DNA of 64,000 nt from Dehalococcoidia bacterium (GCA_020847985.1 JADLBC010000056.1:1-64000), one strand, 5' to 3'; shown: positions 8,350-17,768, numbered from the stretch's first letter. Translations and numbers: made by a program. The notes: generated from the sequence alone by a model not told the origin.

Positions 8350-8961
8350 TCAGGCCCTGAGCATCGCCCGCGCGGTCTCGACGACACCGTCGAGGTTCGC
8401 TTCGCCGCCGCGCCAGGGCCCGATCTCCAGCGAAGTCAGCATCACCGTGCCGACGAGTAGGCGCGCCGTCGTCTCCGGCGGCACGGCGCGAATTTCGCCC
8501 AGCGCGATCCCTTCGCGGATGAAGTGCGTGATGCTCTTCTCTACCCAGCGGCCCGACTCCTGGTCCGGGCCGGTCGCGACGCCGCGCAGGAAGCCGGAGG
8601 CGAGGACGGTGCGGTGCTCGGCGACGTATTCACCGAGCGTGCGCAGGGCGATACAAAGCCGTTCGAGGGGGCCGGTATCGGCCGTGACGGCCGCCTCGTA
8701 GCGCGCCACCGCCTCGGCGGAATGCTCCTCCAGGACGGCGCGCAGCACCTCTTCCTTCGAAGCGAAGTAGCCGTAGACGGTGCCGACGCCGGTGTCCGCG
8801 GCCTCCGCGATCTGCTGGATGGAGGTCTGTTCGAACCCGTGGTCGCGGAAGAGCGCGCTGGCCGCGCCGAGGATGGCGGCCCGCGTGCGCGCTTTGCGCC
8901 GCGCCAGCCGTCCCTCGGGCTCCGCCTCGCCCGCCTCGATCACGCCAACTACGCCAGTCAT
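8350..8961 (-). CDS. TetR/AcrR family transcriptional regulator
   Basis: This 203-residue protein is a one-component repressor. Its N-terminal helix-turn-helix runs ARRKARTRAAILGAASALFR, then TSIQQIAEAADTGVGTVYGY and FASKEEVL. The C-terminal half is an all-helical ligand-binding domain whose ligand cannot be inferred. It faces the HicB and carboxylase genes convergently, and its start is next to the alkylsulfatase-like gene. A longer ORF begins at 9327 but overlaps that gene. The ATG at 8961 has TACCGT 7 nt upstream, so the message is probably leaderless. Confidence 0.85.
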   Translation of the reverse strand: MTGVVGVIEAGEAEPEGRLARRKARTRAAILGAASALFRDHGFEQTSIQQIAEAADTGVGTVYGYFASKEEVLRAVLEEHSAEAVARYEAAVTADTGPLERLCIALRTLGEYVAEHRTVLASGFLRGVATGPDQESGRWVEKSITHFIREGIALGEIRAVPPETTARLLVGTVMLTSLEIGPWRGGEANLDGVVETARAMLRA

Positions 8962-8968
8962 CCCGGCC

Positions 8969-8974
8969 ACGGTA
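8969..8974 (-). promoter_or_regulatory. -10 box for a leaderless tetR transcript
   Basis: TACCGT stands 7 nt before the ATG at 8961, with no Shine-Dalgarno between them. Confidence 0.45.
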
Positions 8975-9053
8975 CGCACCTCGCGCGGGAGAGGGAAGAG
9001 GCAGCGGCCCGCGCGCATGGCGAAGTTCGCGCGACAGCCCGTGGCGCGTCCGC

Positions 9054-10352
9054 TCAGCCGCGCCGGACGTACTCGCTCGCGAGGTCGCGCACCCCCTGCG
9101 CGCTCGAAAGTGCCGCGTGATTGAGGATGTTCCGCGCCATCGACGACGGCTCCAGCTTCGCCCGCCGCCCGAACGCCTCGGACCGCAGTTCGTGCGCCGC
9201 CTTCGAACCCGGTTCGGCCAGGACCGCGAACTCGGCCAGGTGGCAGGCGAGGCGCAGGTTCCCCTCCGCGAGCAACTCCGCCGCGCGCGCCATCACGGCA
9301 TCGAGCCCGCCCGCCAGCGCCACCCACTCGCGCGCCTGTTCGGCCCGTGGCGCCGGCAGGAGGTTATCGGGTTCGCCATCCCACCAGCCGCCGTAGAGCC
9401 GCCAGACGTTGCGCACGAGAAACTGCGGGTCGTCGTAGACCGGCTGCAGATAGGGCCGTTCGAGCAGGTGCGCCGGGTATTCAACCGAATGGAGCACGGT
9501 GTCGAGGGTCGCGCCCTGGTTCATGAGCGCGAGCACCTGGCCCTCGATGGTCTCCAGCAGCTCCGCCGAATCGGTCAGGGCCTGGCGGATGCGGCCGGCG
9601 CCGAAGATGGGGAAGCCGTGGCCCGGGAGCATGGTCTCGGCGCCCAGCGCAGCCATCTGGCGCAGGCCGGCGGCCCATTCCCCCGCGAAGCGCTGCACCT
9701 TCTGCGGATTGCCCGCATTCGGCACGGCCCAGATGAAGAGGTCCCCGGGGTGGAGGATCTTGCGTTCGGGGACCCACGTCCAGGTGCCGTCCTCGGTCTC
9801 GCCGCGCGTGTGGTACAGCTCGAAGGTGCAATCACCCGTGCGAAAGGTGAGCCGCTTCTGGTACGTCACGTCGGGGTAGCGGTACTGCTCCTGCCAGCGG
9901 AAGCGCTCCATGGGGATGGCGAACTGGCGCGTGTTGATGGCCGTGTTCCAGCCCAGCGTCTTCTTGTAGCGGTCGAAGTGCCAGGGGATGGCCTCGTGGC
10001 CATAGACCAGCGGTGCACGCTGGCCCTTCTCGTGCGCCTCCCGTTCGAACGGCCCGAGCCCGAAGATGTGGTCGACGTGGTGGTGCGAGAAGACCGCGGC
10101 CGCGAGCGGTGTCTCCGCCCGCCACGCCCGCACAACACGGTGCAGCTGGTTCGTATCGTTCACCGCGCCCGTATCGAGCATCACGAGCCCATCGCCCGTG
10201 TCGATCGTGTTCACGCTCGCGATTCCCTTGTAATAAAGGACACCGTCCGCAATCTCCTGGCCGTCGCGGAAATCGGCCGCGACGGGGTGCGCCTCCTGCG
10301 TCGTAATCGCGCCCGTCCAGAGCTGTTCGGCGAGTTCGCGGATGTCGGCCAT
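9054..10352 (-). CDS. MBL-fold alkylsulfatase-like hydrolase
   Basis: The protein (432 residues) is a metallo-beta-lactamase-fold hydrolase of the SdsA1/type III linear alkylsulfatase group. Zinc ligands are visible in FSHHHVDHIFGLGPFE and in LHPGDLF and MLPGHGFPIFG. An alkylsulfatase dimerisation region follows (~290-400, YDDPQFLVRNVWRLYGGWWD). Known members hydrolyse sulfate esters such as SDS and are ~650 residues. This one lacks the signal peptide and C-terminal SCP2-like domain, so substrate and location remain open. GGGAGGG precedes the ATG. Confidence 0.8.
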   Translation of the reverse strand: MADIRELAEQLWTGAITTQEAHPVAADFRDGQEIADGVLYYKGIASVNTIDTGDGLVMLDTGAVNDTNQLHRVVRAWRAETPLAAAVFSHHHVDHIFGLGPFEREAHEKGQRAPLVYGHEAIPWHFDRYKKTLGWNTAINTRQFAIPMERFRWQEQYRYPDVTYQKRLTFRTGDCTFELYHTRGETEDGTWTWVPERKILHPGDLFIWAVPNAGNPQKVQRFAGEWAAGLRQMAALGAETMLPGHGFPIFGAGRIRQALTDSAELLETIEGQVLALMNQGATLDTVLHSVEYPAHLLERPYLQPVYDDPQFLVRNVWRLYGGWWDGEPDNLLPAPRAEQAREWVALAGGLDAVMARAAELLAEGNLRLACHLAEFAVLAEPGSKAAHELRSEAFGRRAKLEPSSMARNILNHAALSSAQGVRDLASEYVRRG

Positions 10353-10384
10353 GGTGCCCTCCCGGGGGCGCAGTCTACGCGGGG

Positions 10385-10495
10385 GAGGGAGAGAGAAAAG
10401 AGAAAAGGTGGAATGAGGAATGAGGACGGGGGCAACCCCATGGGGCAGATACTCGCCGCGGGGTTGATCCCCTGGCTACTGGGAACGGGGAAATG
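10385..10495. repeat. Heptamer-period intergenic element 1
   Basis: The spacer begins with 7-nt units (GAGAGAA, AAGAGAA, AATGAGG twice). It passes through a core with GGCAACCCCATGGGG and GGGGTTGATCCCC and ends in a GGGAAC-type unit. It lies between divergent genes. Confidence 0.65.
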
Positions 10496-10548
10496 ACTAC
10501 GTCTTGAAATGCGAGGCATAGGGTAGGGATTTTGGGCGGCGGCGCCGC

Positions 10549-10554
10549 TACTCT
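10549..10554 (+). promoter_or_regulatory. -10 box for a leaderless LuxR-type gene transcript
   Basis: TACTCT is separated from the ATG at 10561 by 6 nt (CGGGGC). There is no ribosome-binding site. Confidence 0.5.
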
Positions 10555-10560
10555 CGGGGC

Positions 10561-12348
10561 ATGCCGGAGTCAGCCACCCGTCCAAGCCACTACCGCCGCG
10601 GCGCGCCGGGTGAGCTGACGCCCCGGCAGCAAGAAGTCATCACCCTCCTTGCCGCCGGGCGCACCAATCCGGAAATCGCCGATGCGCTCGGTATCTCGCT
10701 CGATGGGGCGAAGTGGCACGTGCGCGAGATCTTCCTGCGCCTCGAAGTCGAATCCCGCGACGAGGCCGTTGCAGCCTGGCACGATTGGAACCGTCCGCGG
10801 GCGCGCCTTGGCAGGGCGCTCCGCGCGGCAATTCCCGCGAGCATCCCGGCGCGCATCGCGGGCATTGGCGCGGCCACCGCCACGGGCACGGCCGGGGTCG
10901 CGCTCTTCGCCGCTGCCGTGGCCACCGGCAACGATCCCGCGCCCGGGCCAACGCCCACCTACGACTCCATGATCCTCACGCCGACGCCGCCCGCCCCGGC
11001 CGCACGCGCCTGCGTCCCCGGCGAGTTCACCAACGAGATGCCATCGGCCACCCGCTCGGGGAGCGCGGTCACCTTCGAACAGCCCATCACCAAGCGCATC
11101 GACTGCGAATATTCGGGCACGCTCGAGGCACGCGCGTTCGATGGCTCCCTCGCGCCCCCTGCAATGATGTCCAGCCAGCCCCTCGCGACCGCGAACGCCG
11201 CCTTCCGCGCACCGGCCGGCACGACGCGGCTGGTGCACTCGGTGCGGTGGTCGAACTGGTGCGAATCCGCACCCACGGAGGCCGCGTTCCTGCTCCTGAC
11301 CACGCGCACGGGCGAGCCAGGCTCGGGCGGCGCCGGCTCCGTGCCATTCGCCCCCCCGCCGTGCATCGATCGCGGTTCGCCCACGCGCCTCGAAATCACC
11401 ACCCGTATCGAGCCCGACCCGCCGCTCACGTCATACAACACGCCGACGCCGACGCCCTCGCCGGCACCCCGGCCCTTCGGCTCAGCCTGCGTCGACGGCG
11501 ACCTCACGTTCGGCGGCACGACGACGAACGTCGCGGGAACGGTGGTCTTCGTGCAGCGGATGACGAAGCCCGCCGCCTGCGAACTGCGCCGCACGATGGC
11601 CGCCTTCGCCGTCGCCGGCGCGGGCGATCCGAAGGCGGCCCGCCTCGTGGAGACCACCGCAACCCTCGAACTGCCGGCAGGGACCGACTCCGCCACCATC
11701 ACGACCCGCTGGGGAAACTGGTGCGGGGCACCCGGCGAAGCGGCGATGTGGGTGATGTACGACGCCGTGGCGCAATCCGGCAGCCGCAGCAATGTCACCG
11801 CGCCGCCAACGTGCGCGAACCCGGGCCAGCCGTCCACGCTCGAGATTTCGGTCGAGCCCTCGCCCGCGACGCCCGTCACGCCCGTGGCCGTGGGCGCGCC
11901 CCCATCAGTCGCTTCGCCCGCGGACCTGGCGCCGTTCGTGCGCTGGCTCGACGCCGTGGTCCGCGGGCGTGCGCTCACCCTGCTCGAATCGCTCGCCGAG
12001 CCCATGCCGGGCTACTTCATGGACCAGGGCGGCACGATCGGCGATGCGCGCACGTTCACCGGCGACCTCTCCCGCCTCAGCGCGGACGTCTCGGGCGTCG
12101 TCTCCGCGGGCTGTGCCGCGAACGCGCCGAAGTGCGAACGGTTCGTGGTCATCTTCGCCGCGAGGACTGCGCCGGGCTCGTACCGCGCGCTCGTATTCGA
12201 AGTGGTGGCGGGCGAGGTGCGCCTGCGGGGCATGTACCCCGGCGGACGCGCCCCGGGCGACCCCTCCGGCGGCGACGCCCCGAACGTCCACGGCGGCGGC
12301 ACGGCAAAGACCCCATGGGGCCAGGTCACCTTCGTATCACTGCCCTGA
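10561..12348 (+). CDS. Membrane-anchored LuxR-type HTH protein with duplicated exported domain
   Basis: This looks like a one-component transmembrane regulator (595 residues). Residues 18-75 are a LuxR/NarL helix-turn-helix (ELTPRQQEVITLLAAGRTNP, then EIADALGISLDGAKWHVREI). One helix at ~98-122 crosses the membrane. Outside, two homologous ~130-residue units begin ACVPGEF (150) and ACVDGDL (310), each with paired Cys and a WxNWC motif. A third domain occupies ~457-595. No known ligand fold is recognised. There is no receiver domain, so sensing is presumably direct. Just downstream is an ABC exporter it might control. Confidence 0.7.
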   Translation: MPESATRPSHYRRGAPGELTPRQQEVITLLAAGRTNPEIADALGISLDGAKWHVREIFLRLEVESRDEAVAAWHDWNRPRARLGRALRAAIPASIPARIAGIGAATATGTAGVALFAAAVATGNDPAPGPTPTYDSMILTPTPPAPAARACVPGEFTNEMPSATRSGSAVTFEQPITKRIDCEYSGTLEARAFDGSLAPPAMMSSQPLATANAAFRAPAGTTRLVHSVRWSNWCESAPTEAAFLLLTTRTGEPGSGGAGSVPFAPPPCIDRGSPTRLEITTRIEPDPPLTSYNTPTPTPSPAPRPFGSACVDGDLTFGGTTTNVAGTVVFVQRMTKPAACELRRTMAAFAVAGAGDPKAARLVETTATLELPAGTDSATITTRWGNWCGAPGEAAMWVMYDAVAQSGSRSNVTAPPTCANPGQPSTLEISVEPSPATPVTPVAVGAPPSVASPADLAPFVRWLDAVVRGRALTLLESLAEPMPGYFMDQGGTIGDARTFTGDLSRLSADVSGVVSAGCAANAPKCERFVVIFAARTAPGSYRALVFEVVAGEVRLRGMYPGGRAPGDPSGGDAPNVHGGGTAKTPWGQVTFVSLP

Positions 12349-12437
12349 CAACCCGCGACCGGCGAACGGGAGTGTGAACCACACCACATTCGCGGCACAC
12401 CGGCGCTGTCACACTCGGGCACGAACGGAGGCGCCTC

Positions 12438-13358
12438 GTGCCTGTCCTCGAAGTCGACCGGCTGGTCAAACGCTACCGCGGCGGGACGCTCGCGAACGAC
12501 GGCATCACCCTCGCGGTCGAACCGGGCGAAGTCTACGGCCTGCTGGGCCCGAACGGCGCGGGCAAGACGACGCTCGTGCGGCAGGTGCTGGGGCTGCTGC
12601 GGCCCACCTCCGGCGGCATCCGCCTCAACGGCCGCGATGTCGTCGCGAACCCCGGGTACGCCCGCCAGGCCATCGGCTTCCTCCCCCAGGGCCAGTTCCT
12701 CATGGACCAGGTCCATGTCGATGAGCTGATCCACGGTATCGCGAAGCTGCGCGGCCTCCCCCGCGCGGAAGCTCGCCGCGCCACCGAGCACTGGATCGAA
12801 CGGCTCGACCTCGGCACCTTCCGCGCGACCCCGCTCGCGACCGCGTCCGGGGGCGTGCGGCGGCTGGCCGGGTTCGCCTGCACCGTGGTCGGCGGTTCGC
12901 GCATGCTCGTGCTCGATGAGCCCACGAACGACATCGACCCCGTGCGGCGCGCGCTCCTCTGGGGGTCCATCGCCGAACTCGCACGCGACGGCGCCAGCGT
13001 CCTCCTCGTCACCCACAACCTCGCCGAGGCGGAACGTGTCATCGGCCGCTTCGCCATCATCGACCACGGCCGCATCGTCCGCGAAGGGACGCCGGCCGCG
13101 CTGCGCACGCTCGTTTCAGACCACCTGCGCGTGGAGATCACCGCCACCGGCGCGATGACGCCGCACGCCGCGCTGCGCGCCGACACAGCGAACCCGGGCA
13201 GCTACCTTCTCGACCACCGCGACCTGGCGGCCGTGAGCGCCTGGATCCAGGGGCTGCGTGAAGCCGGCTCCATCCTCGATTTCCGCATCGCGCCGCCAAC
13301 GCTCGACGATATCTACGCGGCCTCCGTCGGCAGCGAAGCGGCCGGGAGCGCGGCATGA
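12438..13358 (+). CDS. ABC exporter ATP-binding protein
   Basis: This 306-residue nucleotide-binding subunit of an ABC-2 type exporter shows Walker A GPNGAGKTT (~38-46), a diverged signature ATASGGVRRL, and Walker B MLVLDEPTNDIDP. LVTHNLAEAE follows with the switch His. The C-terminal ~80 residues form the usual accessory domain of drug or lipid exporters. The GTG start follows GGAGGCGCC. The gene overlaps the permease start by 4 nt (ATGA), so the two are translated together. The substrate is not evident. Confidence 0.88.
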   Translation: MPVLEVDRLVKRYRGGTLANDGITLAVEPGEVYGLLGPNGAGKTTLVRQVLGLLRPTSGGIRLNGRDVVANPGYARQAIGFLPQGQFLMDQVHVDELIHGIAKLRGLPRAEARRATEHWIERLDLGTFRATPLATASGGVRRLAGFACTVVGGSRMLVLDEPTNDIDPVRRALLWGSIAELARDGASVLLVTHNLAEAERVIGRFAIIDHGRIVREGTPAALRTLVSDHLRVEITATGAMTPHAALRADTANPGSYLLDHRDLAAVSAWIQGLREAGSILDFRIAPPTLDDIYAASVGSEAAGSAA

Positions 13359-14095
13359 CCACCTTCGCCCGCCAGTTCGCCGACATGTTCTCGCTCACGA
13401 TCCGGATGTACCGCGAACAGACCTGGTTCCTGAGCATGGTGAACATCGCCTTCGCCTTCGGGCTCGTGCTCGGCTTCGGCTACCTGGTGCCCGATATCAG
13501 CCGCGAGACGGCGCTTTTCCTCACGACCGGCGCGGCGACACAGATGATCGTGACCATCGGCCTCGTGGGGTTGCCCCAGGGCCTTTCGCAGGCGAAGGCA
13601 GAGGGCCGGCTGGACTACTTCTTCACGCTCCCCATCCACCGCGAGGCGTATCTGCTGGCGCAGGTGACGTTCGTGGCGCTGCTTTCGCTGCCGGCCGTGC
13701 TGTTCGCGCTCGTGCTGGGAGCGTGGAACTACGGCTTCCCGCTCGAAGTGAGCCCATGGCTGCTGGCGGCGGTGCCGCTGGCCGTGCTTTCGCTGGCGGG
13801 CCTGGGGGTGGCGATGGCGGTGGTTTCGCCGCACCAGCAGCTGACGAACGCCCTCACGCAGCTGATCATCTTCTACGTGCTGTTCTTCGCACCCGTGCTG
13901 ATGCCGCGCGAGCAGCTCCCGTGGCTCTTGCGGCAGGCCGCGCTCGTGCTCCCGCCTACCTACGCCGCCGACGCCATGCGCGCCACGGTGACGGATCTCC
14001 CCGGGACCCACCTCTTTCGCTCGCTCGCCTTCATGGCCGCCTTCTCCGCCGGCTCCCTCGCACTCGCCAGCGCCGCCGCGCGCCGCCGGGGGTGA
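13355..14095 (+). CDS. ABC-2 type permease
   Basis: The 246-residue protein has six predicted membrane helices. The Glu/Phe-rich coupling segment LPQGLSQAKAEGRLDYFFTL lies between helices 2 and 3, as in ABC-2 half-exporters (DrrB/NodJ-like). It would form a dimer with two copies of the ATPase encoded by the overlapping upstream gene. Transport direction is outward in this family; cargo could be a drug, lipid or polysaccharide. Confidence 0.85.
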   Translation: MTTFARQFADMFSLTIRMYREQTWFLSMVNIAFAFGLVLGFGYLVPDISRETALFLTTGAATQMIVTIGLVGLPQGLSQAKAEGRLDYFFTLPIHREAYLLAQVTFVALLSLPAVLFALVLGAWNYGFPLEVSPWLLAAVPLAVLSLAGLGVAMAVVSPHQQLTNALTQLIIFYVLFFAPVLMPREQLPWLLRQAALVLPPTYAADAMRATVTDLPGTHLFRSLAFMAAFSAGSLALASAAARRRG

Positions 14096-14357
14096 GGCGA
14101 GAGAAAAGAGAAAGGAGGAAGGAGGAAAGGGGGCGCGCAAAGTGGGGAGCATGAGGAGTGCCGAGTGACGGTGACCGCGGCGACATTCTGAAGTGACCGC
14201 CAGGCGACGAAACCCCGACCGGTAGCTATCGCGAAGGCGCATTGTCGCGGGCGCGGCGCGCATCGAAAGCCTCGGCATCGACATCCCGCTCGACGGGCTC
14301 TTCGCCTTCGCCTGATCGCCCGCCCGTTTCTCTTTCCTCTTGTCTCTTTTCTCTCTA
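14096..14357. repeat. Heptamer-period intergenic element 2
   Basis: The left side has GAGAAAA, GAGAAAG, GAGGAAG and GAGGAAA in register. The right side (14327-14356) has the inverted TTTCTCT/TTTCCTC family. The two arrays flank about 190 bp, so the spacer is a long imperfect palindrome between convergent genes. Confidence 0.65.
14241..14315 (+). pseudogene. Possible 3' remnant of a decayed gene
   Basis: Between the two heptamer arrays a 24-codon stretch reads IVAGAARIESLGIDIPLDGL and ends FAFA-stop. It has protein-like composition but no start, because a TAG lies six codons upstream. It could be the tail of a lost gene or chance coding in GC-rich DNA. Confidence 0.2.
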
Positions 14358-15416
14358 CAGCCCCAGGGCGCGCTCGACGCCTTCGAGGGTGGCGGCGGCT
14401 TTCGTGACATCGGCGGTGTAGGTGCGGACGGCGGTGTCCGGGTCTTTCAGGCCGTTGCCGGTGAGGATGGCGACGGCGCGGCCGCCCGCGATGCGCCCGG
14501 CGCGCGCGAGCTTCAGCAGGCCGGCCACGCTCGCCGCGCTCGCGGGTTCGCAGAAGAGCCCTTCCTTGCTCGCGAGGAGCTTATAGGCGTCGAGAATTTC
14601 GTCGTCCGTCACGGCTTCGATGAGCCCGCCGCTTTCGTCGCGGGCCGAGGTCGCGCCCGTCCAGCTGGCGGGGTTGCCGATGCGGATGGCGCTCGCCACG
14701 GTCTCCGGGTGCTCCACCGGGTGGCCGCTCACGAGCGGCGCGGCGCCCGCGGCCTGGAAGCCGTACATCTTCGGGTGCAGGGTCGCGCGGCCGGTCTCGG
14801 CGCATTCGCCGAAACCCTTCCAGTAGGCCGTGATGTTGCCCGCGTTGCCGACGGGGATGGCGAGGATGTCCGGCGCATCGCCGAGCGCGTCGCAGACTTC
14901 GTACGCGGCCGTCTTCTGGCCCTGGATGCGGTAGGGGTTCACCGAGTTCACGAGCGCGATGGGATGGCGATCGGTGAGCGCGCGCGCCGCCGTCAGCGCC
15001 TCATCGAAGTTGCCATCGACTTCGATGATCTTCGTGCCGAAGGCAATCGCCTGCGCGAGCTTGCCGGCCGCGACCTTGCCCCCGGGGACGAGCACGAAGC
15101 TTTCGATGCCGCAGTGGGCGGCATAGGCGGCGGCGCTGGCGCTGGTATTGCCCGTGCTCGCGCACATGATCGCCTTCGCCCCACTTTCGACCGCCTTCGC
15201 GACCGCGACGACCATGCCACGGTCCTTGAAGCTGCCCGTGGGGTTGCACATTTCGAGCTTGAACCAGAGCTCATCGAGCCCCGCGAGCCGTTCCAGGTGG
15301 GCCGAGCGCACGAGCGGCGTATCGCCTTCGCCGAGGCTGATGCGGGGGGTTTCGGGCCCAATCGGCAGGACGCTGCCCCAGCGATGGAGCACGCCTCGCG
15401 GCGGCGGGGTGGTCAT
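14355..15416 (-). CDS. thrC: Threonine synthase
   Basis: ThrC converts O-phosphohomoserine to threonine with PLP in the cytosol. The 353-residue sequence has the PLP-lysine motif NPTGSFKDRG, the phosphate-binding ASTGNTSASAAAYA loop and PVGNAGNITAYWKGF. It is the shorter class II type without the N-terminal extension. GGAGGAACC precedes the ATG, which overlaps the stop of the coiled-coil gene (ATGA). It shares an operon with homoserine dehydrogenase two genes upstream, giving adjacent steps in threonine synthesis. Confidence 0.93.
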   Translation of the reverse strand: MTTPPPRGVLHRWGSVLPIGPETPRISLGEGDTPLVRSAHLERLAGLDELWFKLEMCNPTGSFKDRGMVVAVAKAVESGAKAIMCASTGNTSASAAAYAAHCGIESFVLVPGGKVAAGKLAQAIAFGTKIIEVDGNFDEALTAARALTDRHPIALVNSVNPYRIQGQKTAAYEVCDALGDAPDILAIPVGNAGNITAYWKGFGECAETGRATLHPKMYGFQAAGAAPLVSGHPVEHPETVASAIRIGNPASWTGATSARDESGGLIEAVTDDEILDAYKLLASKEGLFCEPASAASVAGLLKLARAGRIAGGRAVAILTGNGLKDPDTAVRTYTADVTKAAATLEGVERALGL

Positions 15417-16420
15417 GGTTCCTCCGGCGGGCGGAAAGCGTGGAATTTCATCTCGCGCAGCTCCTGCTCCAGGACCTGGATCTGCTTCCGCCGCTGCTTT
15501 TCCATCATCGTGTTGTACTTGGCGAACTCCTCGCGCACGTGGTCGACGACTTCCGCGATATCGCCGCGAATGCCGGCCACGCGTTCGCCGAGGCCCGAAT
15601 GGCGCCCTTCGAGGAGCGCGATCTCGCCGTGCATTTTGTCCAGCTGGCCGACGAGCTTGTCGGTGGCTTCCTCCAGCAGGGCGATGCGGCCATCGATGCG
15701 CGTGTGCTCATCGCGCCAGACCGCGATCTGTTCGAGCACTTCCTCGCGCAGGGTCTGCTCGCGGGTGGCGGCGCGAATCATCTCCTCGTTGCGCTTCACC
15801 ATCTCGCCGACGACCTGCAGCCGTTCGAAGACGACATCGAAGCGCTCGTCCTGGTCGGCGAAGACGGCGTGACGAACGCGCTCTTCGAGGTCCTTGTGCA
15901 CTTCGATCGAACGGTCGAGGCGAAGGCCGAACTGCTCGACGCGGGCCTCGACCTCGCGCTGGCGTTCGAGGATCGACTGTGCGACCTGGCCCACCTGCGA
16001 TGTCTGCGCCTGCAGCTGCGAAATGTCGGCCGTGAGCAGGCCCAGCTGCGAAGTGGCCGCCTCAATGCGCTTGAACGCCTCGCCGCGCTCCATGCGGTCC
16101 GATTCCGCCTCGGCGCGCAGGAGGCGGACGGCGTTGTCGATCTCCGCCTTGTTCGACGAGATCTGGTAGCGAAGGTGCTCGGTCGATTCATCGAGCGACC
16201 GGATCTTCTCGGGGAGGCCCTTGAAGGGGAGCAGCTTGGGGTCGATTTCGCGGACGGAGCGCTCGCTCTTTTCGACGGCGTCGGAGAGTTCGTAGACCTC
16301 GCGGCGAAGCTGTTCGAGATAGGCGGCATCGCGGGCCTGGTCGTCGCGCGCCTCACGCAGCTGTTGTTCGAGCCAGGTGAGGATTTCGCCGATGGCCTGG
16401 ACCTGCTGCTCGCCGGCCAC
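15413..16420 (-). CDS. Long coiled-coil protein, function unknown
   Basis: The 335 residues are almost wholly heptad-rich and charged (LEQQLREARDDQARDAAYLE, EEVLEQIAVWRDEHTRIDGR). No membrane helix, signal or enzymatic motif is seen. It would be an elongated cytosolic protein. It lies between hom and thrC with overlaps on both sides (GTG at 16420, GGAGGGC upstream; ATGA at the end), so it is co-translated with threonine enzymes. That position does not by itself tell its job; SMC- or tape-like scaffolds have similar composition. Confidence 0.7.
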   Translation of the reverse strand: MAGEQQVQAIGEILTWLEQQLREARDDQARDAAYLEQLRREVYELSDAVEKSERSVREIDPKLLPFKGLPEKIRSLDESTEHLRYQISSNKAEIDNAVRLLRAEAESDRMERGEAFKRIEAATSQLGLLTADISQLQAQTSQVGQVAQSILERQREVEARVEQFGLRLDRSIEVHKDLEERVRHAVFADQDERFDVVFERLQVVGEMVKRNEEMIRAATREQTLREEVLEQIAVWRDEHTRIDGRIALLEEATDKLVGQLDKMHGEIALLEGRHSGLGERVAGIRGDIAEVVDHVREEFAKYNTMMEKQRRKQIQVLEQELREMKFHAFRPPEEP

Positions 16421-16421
16421 C

Positions 16422-17768
16422 TCAGCCCTCCACGCGGAGGAAGCTGCTCACCGCCTGCACGACGGGCAGGGCCGCGATCTCGGCGCAGGCCGCGCGCATC
16501 GCCCCTTCGCGGGCGCGGTGCGTCATGATCACGAGCTCGGCCGTGCGAGCGCCGGCGTCGGCCTCCTTCTGGTTCACCGCCGCGATGCTCACGCCATGGT
16601 CGCCGAGGGCACGCGCGATCTGCGCGAGCACGCCGGGCGAATCGCTCACCGTCACGCGCAGGTAGTAACGCGTTTCCAACTGCTCGAGGCCGAGCACGGG
16701 AGTATCGCCCTCGGGACCCCAGTACTTCCGTTCGCGCGCGCCCGCGACGAGCGAGTGCGCCAGGTCGAGCAGGTCCGCGACGACGGCCGAGGAAGTGGGT
16801 TCGGCGCCGGCGCCGCGACCCATGAAAAGGACCGTGCCCGTGAGGTCGCCGTTGATCTGCACGCCGTTATAGACGCCATCGACCTTCGCGAGCGGCTCGG
16901 ACTGGGGCAGGAAGGCCGGCGCGACGCGCGCGAGGATGCCCCCGCCGCGCCGTTCGGCGATGGCCAGCAGCTTGATCACGTACCCCAGCTCGGAGGCGTA
17001 GCGGAAATCTTGCGGGGTGAGCTTCGTGATGCCCTCGATCGCGATATCCGACGGGCGCACGCGGGTGCGGAAGCCCAGGCTCGCCATGATCGCGAGCTTG
17101 TAGGCGGCATCGAACCCTTCAACGTCGTTCGTCGGGTCCGGTTCGGCGTACCCGAGATCCTGGGCGGCGGCGAGCGCCTCGTGGTAGCCGCCGCGGGCCG
17201 GCGGTTCGATGCCCTGGCTGCTGAGCGCCTCGGCGGCGGCGCCTTCGCGGGCCATGCTCGTGAGGATGTAGTTGGTAGTGCCGTTGATGATCGCGCGGAT
17301 GGAATCGATGCGGTTCGCGAGCAGGTCCCGGCGCAGCGGCGCGATCAGCGGGATGCCGCCGCCGACACTCGCTTCGAAGAGGATGTCCAGGCCGCGCGCG
17401 TGGGCATCGGCGAGCAGTTCCGGCCCGGCCTTGGCGATCAGCTCCTTGTTCGCGGTGACGACGTGCTTGCCCGCCGCCAGCGCCGCGCGGATGAAGCCGC
17501 CCGCGGGCTCTTCGCCGCCGATCACTTCGACGACGATGTCGATCGCCGGGTCTTCGAGCACCTGCCGGACGTCGTTCGTGAGCACGCCGGCGGGCAGTTC
17601 GACGCTGCGCGGCTTGGAGAGGTCGCGCACGGCGGCGCGGCGCACCACCAGTGGCGCCCCCACCTGCCGGGCGAAGTAGTCGCGCCGTTCGAGGAGGGCG
17701 TTGGCGACACCCCCGCCGACGACTCCGAGGCCGATGAGGCCGACGCCGATCTCTTCCTTCGCGCCCAT
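16422..17768 (-). CDS. hom: Homoserine dehydrogenase with ACT domain
   Basis: This enzyme reduces aspartate semialdehyde to homoserine with NAD(P)H. The N-terminus VGLIGLGVVGGGVANALL is the Rossmann nucleotide loop. GIEGITKLTP, preceded by a region with conserved acidic residues, forms the catalytic domain. The last ~80 residues (TRYYLRVTVSDSPGVLAQIA) are an ACT domain, so threonine feedback is likely. At 448 residues it has family length. The ATG at 17768 overlaps the upstream stop (ATGA). A longer ORF to 17939 only extends into the parvulin gene. Confidence 0.93.
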   Translation of the reverse strand: MGAKEEIGVGLIGLGVVGGGVANALLERRDYFARQVGAPLVVRRAAVRDLSKPRSVELPAGVLTNDVRQVLEDPAIDIVVEVIGGEEPAGGFIRAALAAGKHVVTANKELIAKAGPELLADAHARGLDILFEASVGGGIPLIAPLRRDLLANRIDSIRAIINGTTNYILTSMAREGAAAEALSSQGIEPPARGGYHEALAAAQDLGYAEPDPTNDVEGFDAAYKLAIMASLGFRTRVRPSDIAIEGITKLTPQDFRYASELGYVIKLLAIAERRGGGILARVAPAFLPQSEPLAKVDGVYNGVQINGDLTGTVLFMGRGAGAEPTSSAVVADLLDLAHSLVAGARERKYWGPEGDTPVLGLEQLETRYYLRVTVSDSPGVLAQIARALGDHGVSIAAVNQKEADAGARTAELVIMTHRAREGAMRAACAEIAALPVVQAVSSFLRVEG

